64,000 nucleotides of DNA, taken from contig CANLEE010000001.1 in NCBI GenBank assembly GCA_947489585.1, forward strand, positions 186,001-250,000, given 5' to 3'. A model generated the notes under the pieces. That model worked only from the letters and a program-made list of their open reading frames with translations. It searched no databases and was not told where the DNA came from. The translations under genes were made by a program, and so were the position numbers. This stretch comes from an uncultured Psychroserpens sp. Its GTDB lineage: Bacteria; Bacteroidota; Bacteroidia; Flavobacteriales; Flavobacteriaceae. The stretch's first letter is position 1. The number at the start of each line of letters is the position of its first letter. Of this stretch, positions 26,197-35,679 are shown one piece after another.

Positions 26197-27822
26197 ATGG
26201 GAAAAGGATTTTTCAACGTACCAATAGCTATAAATGAGCCTGTTAAATCATATGCTCCTGGATCTCCAGAGCGTGAGGCCGTTTTAGCGACTTACAAAGA
26301 CATGTGGAATACAAAGATTGATGTTCCATTATACATAAATGGAAAAGATGTAGCGACAGGAAATACAAAAACCATGTCTGCACCTCATGATCATCAACAT
26401 ATCGTTGGTACTTATCATTTAGCTGAAAAATCTCATGTAGAAGACGCTATTGCTACCGCTTTAGAGGCAAGAAAAACATGGTCTCAATTACCTTGGGAAC
26501 ATCGTGCTGGAATCTTCTTAAAAGCTGCTGAGTTAATTGCTGGACCATATAGAGCCAAAATTAATGCCGCAACAATGATTGCCCAATCTAAAACTGTACA
26601 TCAAGCTGAAATTGATGCCGCTTGTGAATTGATAGATTTCTTACGCTTTAATGTACAATTCATGACAGATATTTATCATGAACAACCTGAAAGCACAAGT
26701 GATGCCTGGAACAGGTTAGAATATCGCCCTTTAGAAGGCTTTACATATGCAGTAACACCTTTTAACTTCACTGCAATTGCTGGAAATCTTCCTGCATGCA
26801 TGGCCTTAATGGGTAATGTTGTAGTTTGGAAACCTAGTGATAGTCAGATTTTTTCTGCAAAAATAATTATGGATGTTTTTAAAGAAGCCGGAGTTCCTCC
26901 TGGTGTTATTAACGTTGTATTTGGAGATCCTGTAATGATTACAGATACCGTTATGGATAGCCCAGATTTTTCAGGATTACACTTTACTGGTTCAACATAT
27001 ATCTTTAAAGAACTTTGGAAAAAAATAGGAAACAATATTCACAACTATAAAACCTACCCAAGAATTGTAGGTGAAACTGGTGGAAAAGATTTTATTGTTG
27101 CTCATAAATCAGCTAACCCAATTCAAGTAGCAACTGCTATTACTAGAGGTGCTTTTGAATTTCAAGGACAAAAATGTAGTGCGGCTTCAAGAGCTTACAT
27201 TCCTTCAAACTTATGGGAAACTGTAAAAGAACGCATCATAGAAGATGTAAGGTCCTTTAAAATGGGTTCTCCTGAAGATTTAAGTAACTTTATTACCGCA
27301 GTAATTCATGAAGGATCATTTGATAAATTGGCGAAATATATTGATCAAGCAAAAAGTGATGCTGATGCTGAAATTATTGTAGGTGGAAACCATGATAAAA
27401 GTAAAGGCTATTTTATTGAGCCAACAGTAATCGTAACTAAAAATTCAAAATACACAACCATGTGTACTGAATTATTTGGTCCAGTGATTACTATCTATGT
27501 TTATGATGAAAATGAATATTCTGAAACATTAAAATTAGTAGATGAAACTAGTGAATATGCATTAACTGGAGCTATTTTAGCAACAGACAGATATGCAATC
27601 GATGAAGCTACAAAAGCACTTCAAAACTGTGCTGGAAACTTTTATATCAATGACAAACCTACTGGAGCTGTTGTTGGACAACAACCATTTGGAGGTGCAA
27701 GAGCATCTGGAACAAATGATAAAGCTGGTAGCGCATTAAACTTATTGCGTTGGATATCACCTAGAATGATAAAAGAAACATTTGTAACGCCAACAGATTA
27801 TCGTTATCCATTTTTAGGATAG
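26197..27822 (+). CDS. pruA: L-glutamate gamma-semialdehyde dehydrogenase (1-pyrroline-5-carboxylate dehydrogenase)
   Basis: 541 residues, the normal length for the stand-alone enzyme. It oxidises glutamate semialdehyde (from proline or arginine/ornithine) to glutamate with NAD+. Aldehyde dehydrogenase motifs are intact: FNFTAIAGNLPACMALMGNVVVWKPS, the glutamate in VGETGGKDF, and the catalytic Cys327 in FQGQKCSAASRAY. A C-terminal FYINDKPTGAVVGQQPFGG block is typical of P5C dehydrogenases. No proline dehydrogenase domain is fused and no putA-like gene is adjacent. It is monocistronic, with its own promoter element and terminator. Confidence 0.95.
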   Translation: MGKGFFNVPIAINEPVKSYAPGSPEREAVLATYKDMWNTKIDVPLYINGKDVATGNTKTMSAPHDHQHIVGTYHLAEKSHVEDAIATALEARKTWSQLPWEHRAGIFLKAAELIAGPYRAKINAATMIAQSKTVHQAEIDAACELIDFLRFNVQFMTDIYHEQPESTSDAWNRLEYRPLEGFTYAVTPFNFTAIAGNLPACMALMGNVVVWKPSDSQIFSAKIIMDVFKEAGVPPGVINVVFGDPVMITDTVMDSPDFSGLHFTGSTYIFKELWKKIGNNIHNYKTYPRIVGETGGKDFIVAHKSANPIQVATAITRGAFEFQGQKCSAASRAYIPSNLWETVKERIIEDVRSFKMGSPEDLSNFITAVIHEGSFDKLAKYIDQAKSDADAEIIVGGNHDKSKGYFIEPTVIVTKNSKYTTMCTELFGPVITIYVYDENEYSETLKLVDETSEYALTGAILATDRYAIDEATKALQNCAGNFYINDKPTGAVVGQQPFGGARASGTNDKAGSALNLLRWISPRMIKETFVTPTDYRYPFLG

Positions 27823-27845
27823 TATATCTATATAATTGTCAAGGA

Positions 27846-27873
27846 AATCCTCAAATCTAACGGTTTGAGGATT
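27846..27873 (+). terminator. Intrinsic terminator of pruA
   Basis: AATCCTCAAA / TTTGAGGATT, a 10-bp perfect stem with an 8-base loop, followed by TTTTTTG. It lies 24 bases after the pruA stop. Confidence 0.88.
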
Positions 27874-27964
27874 TTTTTTGCTTTTTATCCTAAAACATTA
27901 AATAACACCTAATTAACTTAGTGAAACTTTGTATCTTGTTATCATAATCATTAATTAATTGATC

Positions 27965-29767
27965 ATGATAAAAAAATACGCTTTACTTTTATTAACATTC
28001 CCTTTTTTAATACAAGCTCAAACAGTTGAATTTGAATCAACTGTAGCTGCAGATTTGGGAGATTATACAGGAGCAACAAATTTTGCTGGTCTTGGTGAAT
28101 ATGAAATCTTTTTAGATACCGATACGGGTGTTTTAGATAAACCAATCATTTTAGTTGATGGTTTTGACCCCGGAGATACCAGAACAATTCCTGGTCTATA
28201 TAGTTTATTAGACTTCACAGGATCTGGAGGCGCTCAAAATCTAGCTGATTTAGTTAGAGCTGAAGGTTTTGATGTGGTCATCTTAAATTTCCCCTCTTAT
28301 TTTAGACTTTCAGATAATACGTTATTAAATATTGATGATGCAACCGATAACAATGCCGATATGGTTATTGATGAATTAGATTACCCTGGAAGCACACTAG
28401 TAAATGGAGGAGCAGATTTTATTGAACGTAACGCCATGTTACTTATAGATTTAATCAATACGCTTAACGCAGACAAAGTAGGTGATGAAGAATTGGTCAT
28501 TATTGGCCCAAGTATGGGTGGGTTAATTTCACGCTATGCTTTAAACTTTATGGAGAATGCTACTGAAGATCATGAAACCAGATTATGGATTTCTTTTGAT
28601 TCCCCTCACTTAGGTGCAAATGTCCCATTAGGATTTCAACACCAGTTCAATTTTCTTGGATTTGGTTTAGGTGATGATTTAAATATTGTTCAATTGCAAG
28701 ATGTTGTGAACGGGCTTCTTAAATCACCTGCAGCAAGACAATTATTAGTAGATCATTTTGAATCACATCTAGCGGCTGGAGAACAAGTTGCTTTTGATCC
28801 CACTAAATTATTACCAGAGGCACACCCATATAGAACTACGTTTGAAACTCATATCAATGCGCTTACAACATCAGGTTTTCCTGAAAACACGAGAAATGTT
28901 GCCATAATTAATGGTAGTGGAGTAGGTGCACCTTATCAATCTATTACAGCTACTAATGTTACGCCTGGCTTTGCAGCATTAGATCTTCAAAATTTAGCAC
29001 TACCAGATGTACCACCTTTAACAAATGTAAATGCTGATATTAATATCAACCTAACGCCTTTTACAGCAGATGGTGCACAATTAATAAGTAAAGTAAACGT
29101 TTCTGGTTTCTTTATTGTCCCTATTACTTTAATTGATGTCGAAGTCGATGCCCAAGCGCCAACATTTACTGATGGGGTTGACGCAGCTTCAGGTGGATTA
29201 TTTGATTTAGGTGGATTTACAGATGGCCTAGGTGGCGATCCATTAATTGATAGTTTCCTAAGCTCTTTACAGCTTGATAAATTTAGCTTTATCCCTTCAG
29301 TAAGCGGAATGGCTTTAAATTCTAGTCCTGCTGGTGAAGTAAACTGGTATCACACTATTGATCTTGGAGACCCAGGAAGTACAGGAGATACACTTAACGA
29401 AACACCTTTTGTAAACTGGTATATGCCAGATGACAATGAAAACCATGTGCAATTAACTGAGCAAAATGTTGCCTTTGCGTTAAGTGAAATCATGCCTGAA
29501 ACATTATCTAATACAGATTTTGAAAACATTACATCTATTAAGATTGAGAGAAACCCTATTAAAGATGATTTAACCATCTTAAGCAATAGAGTTGTAGATG
29601 ATGTTACTATTTCACTATTTGACATTACTGGCAAGTCTGTTTTCATTTCTAACCAAACATTAGCAAAGAGAACGACATTACCATTGAGTTTAGATTCTGG
29701 AATGTATATTCTTAATATCGAAACAAATGACAATTATAACTATCGTACGAAAGTGATTATAAAATAA
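27965..29767 (+). CDS. Secreted alpha/beta hydrolase (lipase/esterase-like) with T9SS sorting domain
   Basis: 600 residues from the ATG at 27965; the frame also has a TTG two codons upstream. The signal peptide is MIKKYALLLLTFPFLIQAQ. A hydrolase core starts with PIILVDGFDPGD, and the nucleophile elbow is GPSMGG with Ser183 (numbering from this ATG), followed by LISRYALNFME and WISFDSPHLGANVPLGFQ. This matches PGAP1/lipase-like esterases. The last 75 or so residues form a type A T9SS C-terminal sorting domain (IERNPIKDDLTI, ISLFDITGKSV, SGMYILNIET, KVIIK end), so the enzyme should be exported by the type IX system and held on or released from the surface. It is a single gene with a terminator directly after it. 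Confidence 0.87.
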   Translation: MIKKYALLLLTFPFLIQAQTVEFESTVAADLGDYTGATNFAGLGEYEIFLDTDTGVLDKPIILVDGFDPGDTRTIPGLYSLLDFTGSGGAQNLADLVRAEGFDVVILNFPSYFRLSDNTLLNIDDATDNNADMVIDELDYPGSTLVNGGADFIERNAMLLIDLINTLNADKVGDEELVIIGPSMGGLISRYALNFMENATEDHETRLWISFDSPHLGANVPLGFQHQFNFLGFGLGDDLNIVQLQDVVNGLLKSPAARQLLVDHFESHLAAGEQVAFDPTKLLPEAHPYRTTFETHINALTTSGFPENTRNVAIINGSGVGAPYQSITATNVTPGFAALDLQNLALPDVPPLTNVNADININLTPFTADGAQLISKVNVSGFFIVPITLIDVEVDAQAPTFTDGVDAASGGLFDLGGFTDGLGGDPLIDSFLSSLQLDKFSFIPSVSGMALNSSPAGEVNWYHTIDLGDPGSTGDTLNETPFVNWYMPDDNENHVQLTEQNVAFALSEIMPETLSNTDFENITSIKIERNPIKDDLTILSNRVVDDVTISLFDITGKSVFISNQTLAKRTTLPLSLDSGMYILNIETNDNYNYRTKVIIK

Positions 29768-29790
29768 TTTTCTAATCATAAAAATTGAAA

Positions 29791-29815
29791 AGAGGCTAGA
29801 TACAATCTAGTCTCT
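29791..29815 (+). terminator. Intrinsic terminator of the secreted hydrolase gene
   Basis: AGAGGCTAGA / TCTAGTCTCT with a five-base loop (10 pairs, one G-U), followed by a run of Ts, 23 bases after the stop codon. Confidence 0.8.
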
Positions 29816-29990
29816 TTTTTTACATGCATTTTAAGCCTATTTAAAAACATTAATAGATTCCGATAGCATCTCTTATATCCATATCAAGTAACTTCATTTA
29901 AACAACTAAAAATGCTTCATCGCTTTATTAGAAATAACTAAAAAAGCAATATTACGTCATCTAAGAAAATTTCAAAATAATAGATTAAAA

Positions 29991-30019
29991 AAAAGACTGG
30001 ATAAAAAATCCAGTCTTTT
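29991..30019 (-). terminator. Intrinsic terminator of the Omp28-like gene
   Basis: AAAAGACTGG / CCAGTCTTTT, a 10-bp perfect stem with a 9-base loop; the minus-strand transcript ends in a T-run. The interval 29820-29990 between the two terminators shows no gene. Confidence 0.85.
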
Positions 30020-30048
30020 AATATTTGTGATATTATGTAAAATTAATA

Positions 30049-31353
30049 TTAGTTACTGAAATCAGCTTTTTCACCAGCTCTAACCATATTAACATTAATT
30101 AATTCATTATTAGAATTAACAACCATAGCAACAAGCTCTGCATTAGCAGCAATGCTTACTACATTAGTAGGAATTGTATAATCCATTTTCATTCTATAAG
30201 TATTACCAGCAGTAGCAGTAACTGCATCACCTAAAGGACTTGTAAACGCATATCTCAATACATGATCATGAACAAAATCTTCTAAAACATCAACACCACC
30301 ATAATAATCAGTGTAATTTTCTTGATCAGCCGTTAAGCCATTTTCCAACAATAAAACAACTAGTTTAGCACCAGTTAAATCTTGACCAAAACCTGCGCTT
30401 ACCATAAATGATAAATTGTTTCCTTTCATTGCAGTAGTAATTGCAACACCAGTAGAAATCATACCTTGAGCACCAGAAGTTACCTGATTTACATTATTTG
30501 GTTCTGGGTAAGTCCATTCAGCAGATCTATTAACAATTGCAGTTGGGTAACTACCTCCTGGATTAAATGTTCCAATTAAAGTATTACCATATGATGTAGC
30601 CATTGCATCTCCTGAATGTACTGCTACAACAGCAACCTTATTTGATGCTTCTTTTACTAACTCAATACCATAAGATACTCTAGGGCACCATCCGCACCAT
30701 GTACCTGTATAATCTTCAATTAAAGCTCTTTTATCATACATACTTGGTGTAGTTGCATTATCTTCAATAGTAACCGTTTTAGTTTCACTTGTAAACTCAT
30801 TAAACGTACCATAAGCATCTATAGTCCCAGTAGTTCCTGGTATAACGTTAGCTCCACTAAATGATTCACTACCATCAACAAAAACATTTGCAGCACTAGT
30901 TACATTAGTTGAATTACCATCATTATCAATGGCCATAACTTGGAACTCAATTCTATCACCAATGTTGTACGTTGTCTGATCTGATTGAATTTCAATCGAT
31001 ACAATAACAGGCAAAATGTTTACATTAATTGCCGAACTTGTTAAATCTTGGTACGTTGCTTTAATAGCATACTCACCTGTTTCGGTTGCAGTAAACGAAC
31101 TCCCGTTAATACTTTCATTGTTTACAAGAATTGTAGCTTCTGAAGTTACATCTGTACCTTCATTTGTTTTTACAGTAAATGTAACTGTAGATCCAAAATC
31201 TACAAATTGTGCACTAGCAGTGATGGTTATCGACGTTAGTCCTCCCCCATCACCATCACCATCTCCATTTCCTCCATCGCTTGATGAACTACATGAAAAT
31301 AATGCAGCAACAGCAACGAAAAGAAAAATTTTGGTAAAGTTTTTGATTTTCAT
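30049..31353 (-). CDS. Omp28-related outer membrane lipoprotein with Ig-like repeats and a CxxC thioredoxin-like region
   Basis: 434 residues. Lipobox ALFSC (Cys21), then a Ser/Gly/Asp-rich linker (about 22-39). Two Ig/BIG-like beta domains follow (about 40-115 and 117-198), then the Omp28 domain from about 205. That domain opens with KRALIEDYTGTWCGWCPR, a thioredoxin-like CGWC motif at Cys220/Cys223, and includes PTAIVNRS. The outer membrane location is inferred from the family. The divergent TlpA-like thioredoxin and the downstream barrel gene form what I recall as a recurring flavobacterial gene neighbourhood, suggesting a redox or folding link. Confidence 0.85.
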   Translation of the reverse strand: MKIKNFTKIFLFVAVAALFSCSSSSDGGNGDGDGDGGGLTSITITASAQFVDFGSTVTFTVKTNEGTDVTSEATILVNNESINGSSFTATETGEYAIKATYQDLTSSAINVNILPVIVSIEIQSDQTTYNIGDRIEFQVMAIDNDGNSTNVTSAANVFVDGSESFSGANVIPGTTGTIDAYGTFNEFTSETKTVTIEDNATTPSMYDKRALIEDYTGTWCGWCPRVSYGIELVKEASNKVAVVAVHSGDAMATSYGNTLIGTFNPGGSYPTAIVNRSAEWTYPEPNNVNQVTSGAQGMISTGVAITTAMKGNNLSFMVSAGFGQDLTGAKLVVLLLENGLTADQENYTDYYGGVDVLEDFVHDHVLRYAFTSPLGDAVTATAGNTYRMKMDYTIPTNVVSIAANAELVAMVVNSNNELINVNMVRAGEKADFSN

Positions 31354-31470
31354 AATGATTGTTTTTTTAATGTTAAAATTTTAAGAAATACGAATATAGA
31401 AATATATTTTATTTTTCTTTACCAAAATGGCACATAATTTGCCTAAATTATATGCATGCATTACACTTTC

Positions 31471-31500
31471 TTGTGTATCCTTAAAAAAAAATTAACTTTG
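31471..31500 (+). promoter_or_regulatory. Promoter of the tlpA-like gene
   Basis: TTG (31471-31473), 19-base spacer, TAACTTTG (31493-31500): a full match to the Bacteroidota promoter pattern, 28 bases upstream of the start codon. Confidence 0.72.
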
Positions 31501-31528
31501 CTCAAAAAAATTACTAAACTCCTAAAAG

Positions 31529-32014
31529 ATGAAAACCCTAACAACTTTACTTTTGGCATTAACAATGTCTTCATTTGTTTTTGCTCAAGATGTGCTTCCG
31601 AAAATGCAAATTAAAACTCTAGATGGTGATGCTATCAGTTTAGAAGATATTTCAAAAAATGATCAACTTGTGATTGTCTCTTTATGGGCTACATGGTGTG
31701 TCCCTTGCAAGAATGAATTGGATGCCATAAGTGATGTATATGATGATTGGGTTGATGAAACCAATGTCAAGCTTTATGCTGTGTCTGTAGATGATTCAAG
31801 AACAGTAAAAAGAGTAAAGCCTCTGGTTAGTGGAAAAGGCTGGGAATTTGACATTCTTTTGGATACTAACAGCGATTTAAAACGACAATTAAACGCACCT
31901 ACCATTCCGTTGACATTGCTAGTAAAAAACAATAAAATTGTGTTCAGACATTCTGGTTACACTCCAGGAAGTGAAGATGAACTTTACGAAAAAATCAAAG
32001 AGTTTTCTAAATAA
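31529..32014 (+). CDS. Periplasmic TlpA/ResA-like thioredoxin
   Basis: 161 residues with a signal peptide (cut after SSFVFAQ). A thioredoxin fold follows with the active site WATWCVPCK (Cys57, Cys60) and a later cis-proline loop APTIPLTLLV. It is probably a periplasmic thiol-disulfide oxidoreductase that reduces envelope substrates. It is divergent from the Omp28-like lipoprotein, which has its own CxxC, and 41 bases upstream of the DUF6029-type barrel gene, with which it is likely co-transcribed. Substrate unknown. Confidence 0.9.
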   Translation: MKTLTTLLLALTMSSFVFAQDVLPKMQIKTLDGDAISLEDISKNDQLVIVSLWATWCVPCKNELDAISDVYDDWVDETNVKLYAVSVDDSRTVKRVKPLVSGKGWEFDILLDTNSDLKRQLNAPTIPLTLLVKNNKIVFRHSGYTPGSEDELYEKIKEFSK

Positions 32015-32055
32015 CTCTTAAACCAACATCAAACTAATTCTCAACCCACAACTAA

Positions 32056-33735
32056 ATGAATCGATATAGATTAATAGCAATATTGCTATGTACACCCTTT
32101 TTCGTTTTCTCACAAGAAGAAGAGGAAAAAAAAGACTACGGAAAATTAAGCGGAGGAATTGAATCAAACTCTCAATATTATGTAGATGATTCTAAAACTG
32201 GAGACTTCGAAGAAGATGATCATTTTAGATCCAACAATTATTTAAGATTAAATTATACATACAAAAATTGGTTTGCACATGTACAAGTTGAGTCATACGA
32301 ACCAAACGCCATATTAAATTTTTACCCTAAGTATGAAGGCACTGACTTAGGTACTTTTGCTGTTGGTTATAAAAGCAGTAAAATAGAAGCTACTATTGGT
32401 CACTTTTATGAACAATTTGGAAGTGGACTTATATTACGCTCATGGGAAGACAGACAATTAGGAATAAACAATTCTATTAGAGGTGGTAACGTAAAATACA
32501 GACCTACAGATAACCTAGAGTTCTCAGCTTTATACGGTAGACAACGTGATGGGTTTGAAGTTTCTGATGGTGATATATATGGTTTTAATGCTGAAATTGG
32601 TCTATCATCACTTTTCAAATTTGAATCTACAGGATTAGATCTTGGTTTAAGTTATGTAGGTAGAGACGAAGATTTAGACATAGATAACTCAGATTTCGAA
32701 TCGCTAACCAATTCATTTTCTGCACGATTAGATTTTACTGAAGGTAATATGTATGCTTCAGTTGAATATGTAAAAAAAGGCGAAGATGTATATTCAGAAT
32801 TAGGAAATATTATTGACGACCGCTATTTTGATGGTAATGCATTTCTATTTAACGTTGGTTTTGCAAAATCTGGTTTAGGTGTAGATGCGACTTTTAGACG
32901 AATGGAAAACATGGCTTTTTATTCTGAAAGAGATGAATCTGCTAATGTATTTAATCAAAACATTATCAACTTTATTCCTGGATTAACTAAGCAACATGAT
33001 TATGGTCTAACGAATATCTATGTATATCAAGCACAACCTAGATTAACATTTAATCCGTTATTTAAATCTGGTGAGATAGGTGGTCAAATAGATGTTTTTT
33101 ATAATATCAAAAAAGGATCAAAATTAGGAGGCAAATACGGCACAAAATTAGCCTTAAATTATGCAACATGGTCTGGTTTAAAAGGTGATTTCGACACTCT
33201 AGAAAGAACTTATGAGGATACTGATTTCTTAGGATTTGGAGAAAAATACTTCGAAGAAATTAGTTTAGATATCAAGAAAAAATGGTCTCCAAAATGGTCT
33301 TCTATTTTTTCAGTTGTAAATACATTCTATAATGCACGTTATGTTGAAGATAGAACTGGTGAAGTTAATGCAACAGCAATCGTAGGTGAAGTAACTCGAA
33401 AACTTGGAAGCGGAAAATCTGTAAGAGTAGAATTATCACATCTTTTTTCTGACGACAAGCTTTCTGAAAGAGCAGACGATTGGGCTGGCGGTACAATTGA
33501 ATATAACTTCAATAGTAGATTAAGTCTTTTTGCAAATGATATTTGGAATTACGGTAACCCAGATGAAGACAATCAAATACATTACTATACTGTAGGTGGA
33601 AGTTATACAAAAGGCGCAACACGTGTTATGGGAAGCTACGGAAGACAACGTGGAGGTCTAGTTTGTGTTGGTGGTATTTGTCGTTTTGTTCCTGAAAACA
33701 CTGGATTCTCATTAAGTGTATCAACGTCCTTCTAG
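32056..33735 (+). CDS. Outer membrane beta-barrel protein (DUF6029-like)
   Basis: 559 residues. Signal peptide (cut near FFVFSQ), an acidic start EEEEKKDYGKLSGGIESNSQ, then about 500 residues of alternating amphipathic strands (SNNYLRLNYTYKNWFAHVQ, LGTFAVGYKSSKIEATIG, SVSTSF at the end). This is a porin-like barrel ending in an aromatic residue. From memory it fits the DUF6029 family. The segment GHFYEQFGSGLILRSWEDRQ looks like a family hallmark. It follows the TlpA-like gene and ends at a bidirectional terminator. Possible client or partner of the thioredoxin and Omp28 proteins; transport role unknown. Confidence 0.8.
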   Translation: MNRYRLIAILLCTPFFVFSQEEEEKKDYGKLSGGIESNSQYYVDDSKTGDFEEDDHFRSNNYLRLNYTYKNWFAHVQVESYEPNAILNFYPKYEGTDLGTFAVGYKSSKIEATIGHFYEQFGSGLILRSWEDRQLGINNSIRGGNVKYRPTDNLEFSALYGRQRDGFEVSDGDIYGFNAEIGLSSLFKFESTGLDLGLSYVGRDEDLDIDNSDFESLTNSFSARLDFTEGNMYASVEYVKKGEDVYSELGNIIDDRYFDGNAFLFNVGFAKSGLGVDATFRRMENMAFYSERDESANVFNQNIINFIPGLTKQHDYGLTNIYVYQAQPRLTFNPLFKSGEIGGQIDVFYNIKKGSKLGGKYGTKLALNYATWSGLKGDFDTLERTYEDTDFLGFGEKYFEEISLDIKKKWSPKWSSIFSVVNTFYNARYVEDRTGEVNATAIVGEVTRKLGSGKSVRVELSHLFSDDKLSERADDWAGGTIEYNFNSRLSLFANDIWNYGNPDEDNQIHYYTVGGSYTKGATRVMGSYGRQRGGLVCVGGICRFVPENTGFSLSVSTSF

Positions 33736-33760
33736 AATAATACATAAAATTTCATAAAAA

Positions 33761-33784
33761 AAGCTCCATTTAAATATGGAGCTT
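33761..33784. terminator. Bidirectional intrinsic terminator
   Basis: AAGCTCCAT / ATGGAGCTT, a 9-bp perfect stem with a 6-base loop, A-run before and T-run after. It sits 3 bases from the rsmG stop and serves both convergent genes. Confidence 0.88.
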
Positions 33785-33787
33785 TTT

Positions 33788-34417
33788 TTATCCTCTATAT
33801 TTTACTGGTAAATGCACCACTTTTTTTGTCTCAAAAAAAGGCTCTCTAAAATAATCACTTAAATTATAAATTGCAGCGGTCTTATAATTCTCTAACTCTT
33901 CAGATAAATCACCTCCTTTAAGATATAAAATCCCATTTTTAAGATCATGCTGTTGCTTTTTGGCAATTTTTCCTTTTATCCAATGTACAAAAGTTGGCAT
34001 CGCTGCAACTGCTCTACTAACTATAAAATCAAACTGTTCATCAATATCTTCAACTCTACTATGCGTTGTTTTTACATTGGTAAGCTCTAATCCTTCAACA
34101 ACCTCATCAACAACTTTAAGCTTTTTTGCTATACTATCAACCAAATGAAACTGGCATTCAGGATGCAAAATGGCCAATGGGATTCCCGGAAAACCACCTC
34201 CTGTACCAACATCCAAAATATTAGAATTAGGTTGAAACCGTATCACTTTAGCTATCCCTAAAGAATGAAGTACATGACGCAAATACAATTCATCAATATC
34301 TTTACGCGACACTACATTTATTTTAAGATTCCAACCCTTATAGAGTTCTTCTAATTTTTTAAATTGAAGTATTTGATTATCAGTTAAATCTGGAAAATAA
34401 TGTTGTACTAGCTTCAT
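33788..34417 (-). CDS. rsmG: 16S rRNA (guanine-527-N7) methyltransferase
   Basis: 209 residues. It methylates G527 of 16S rRNA using S-adenosylmethionine. The SAM-binding loop is ILDVGTGGGFPGIPLAI, followed by the acidic HLVDS strand end and VSRAVAAMP, all typical of RsmG/GidB. The N-terminus YFPDLTDNQILQFKKLEELY and WNLKINVVSRKD are also standard. Length is normal. It is divergent from the desaturase gene; TACTTTTG at 34434-34441 on the minus strand is a candidate -7 element 16 bases upstream. Confidence 0.95.
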   Translation of the reverse strand: MKLVQHYFPDLTDNQILQFKKLEELYKGWNLKINVVSRKDIDELYLRHVLHSLGIAKVIRFQPNSNILDVGTGGGFPGIPLAILHPECQFHLVDSIAKKLKVVDEVVEGLELTNVKTTHSRVEDIDEQFDFIVSRAVAAMPTFVHWIKGKIAKKQQHDLKNGILYLKGGDLSEELENYKTAAIYNLSDYFREPFFETKKVVHLPVKYRG

Positions 34418-34433
34418 TTCTTTGAAATTTTCA

Positions 34434-34441
34434 CAAAAGTA
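34434..34441 (-). promoter_or_regulatory. Candidate -7 element for rsmG
   Basis: TACTTTTG on the minus strand, 16 bases upstream of the start codon. No -33 element is obvious. Confidence 0.35.
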
Positions 34442-34499
34442 TACAATTTTATGTGGATATTTTTAGCATTTTATTAGTCTTAAGGCAGCATTTATTAAT

Positions 34500-34507
34500 T
34501 ATATTTG
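34500..34507 (+). promoter_or_regulatory. Candidate -7 element for the fatty acid desaturase gene
   Basis: TATATTTG matches TAnnTTTG, 54 bases upstream of the start codon. The AAACGTCATAAAATGACGTTAG stretch just after it (about 34521-34542) holds the near-palindrome ACGTCATAAAATGACGT, a possible operator in the leader. Confidence 0.45.
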
Positions 34508-34561
34508 CTCCGAAATATATAAACGTCATAAAATGACGTTAGTATTGAAAACTTAATAGCA

Positions 34562-35659
34562 ATGACAAAACAAACGTTATCTTTCTCAAGAACAGATTCT
34601 GCAAAATTCTTCAGAACGTTAAACAAGCGTGTTAATGATTATTTTAAAGAAAACAATATTAAACGTACTGGAAACTGGAAAATTTGGCTAAAAACAATTG
34701 TCATGTTTACAATGTTTTTATTACCTTATTTTTTAATCTTAACTCTAGAAATTCCGGGCTGGCTACAATTACTTCTTACAGTTATCATGGGAGTTGGCAT
34801 GGCTGGAGTTGGTATGAACGTTATGCATGATGGTAATCATGGTTCGTATTCAAATAAAGAATGGGTGAATCGGTTAATGGGAAGTAGTATATATATTCTT
34901 GCCGGAAATGTATATAACTGGAAAGTACAGCATAATGTTTTACACCACACTTATACTAATATTCATGGTCATGATGAAGATTTAGAAGCCGGTCGTATTC
35001 TACGATTTTCTAAACATGCCGAATGGAGAAAACACCATAGATTTCAACATTATTACTCTGTATTACTTTATGGATTACTAACTATTAATTGGGCAATCAC
35101 TACAGACTTTCAACAAATGTATCGCTATATGAAGCGTAAGTTATCTTATGGAAAATTACCAAACCCAATTATAAACTGGAGTAAATTAGTTATTTCTAAG
35201 GTTATTTATGTATCTATTTGGATTGTTTTACCAATGCTTGTTTTAGATATTGCTTGGTGGAAGATTTTAATTGGTTTCTTTATTATGCATTATGTTGCTG
35301 GCTTAATTTTAAGTGTTGTATTTCAACTAGCACATGTTATGGACGAAGCAGAAATGATGTTACCTGAAAAAAGTGGTACCATGAAAAATACTTGGGCCAT
35401 ACATCAATTAAAAACTACGGTTAATTTTGGAGCAAAAAGCAAAATCATTAATTGGTATACTGGTGGTTTAAACCATCAAGTCGAACATCATATTTTTCCA
35501 CACATTAGTCATATTCACTACGGGAAAATTTCTAAAATAGTAAGAGATACTGCAAAAGAATTTAATTTGCCTTATAAAGAATACAAAACCACAAGAAAAG
35601 CAATTGTAGCCCACTTTAAATTCTTAAAGCAAATGGGAATGAAACCTGCAATAAGTTAA
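34562..35659 (+). CDS. Membrane fatty acid (acyl-CoA/acyl-lipid) desaturase
   Basis: 365 residues with four or more membrane helices and three histidine boxes of the di-iron desaturases: HDGNH (89-93), HNVLHH (124-129) and HQVEHH (305-310). The third box of the QxxHH type and a GLNHQVEHHIFPH context point to the linoleoyl-CoA/front-end-like group. There is no fused cytochrome b5 domain. It introduces a double bond into membrane fatty acids, so a role in cold or fluidity adaptation is likely. Regiospecificity cannot be read from the sequence. It is 20 bases upstream of the aminotransferase gene, possibly one transcript. Confidence 0.92.
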   Translation: MTKQTLSFSRTDSAKFFRTLNKRVNDYFKENNIKRTGNWKIWLKTIVMFTMFLLPYFLILTLEIPGWLQLLLTVIMGVGMAGVGMNVMHDGNHGSYSNKEWVNRLMGSSIYILAGNVYNWKVQHNVLHHTYTNIHGHDEDLEAGRILRFSKHAEWRKHHRFQHYYSVLLYGLLTINWAITTDFQQMYRYMKRKLSYGKLPNPIINWSKLVISKVIYVSIWIVLPMLVLDIAWWKILIGFFIMHYVAGLILSVVFQLAHVMDEAEMMLPEKSGTMKNTWAIHQLKTTVNFGAKSKIINWYTGGLNHQVEHHIFPHISHIHYGKISKIVRDTAKEFNLPYKEYKTTRKAIVAHFKFLKQMGMKPAIS

Positions 35660-35679
35660 AAACAACCAACTCTTTTTAA

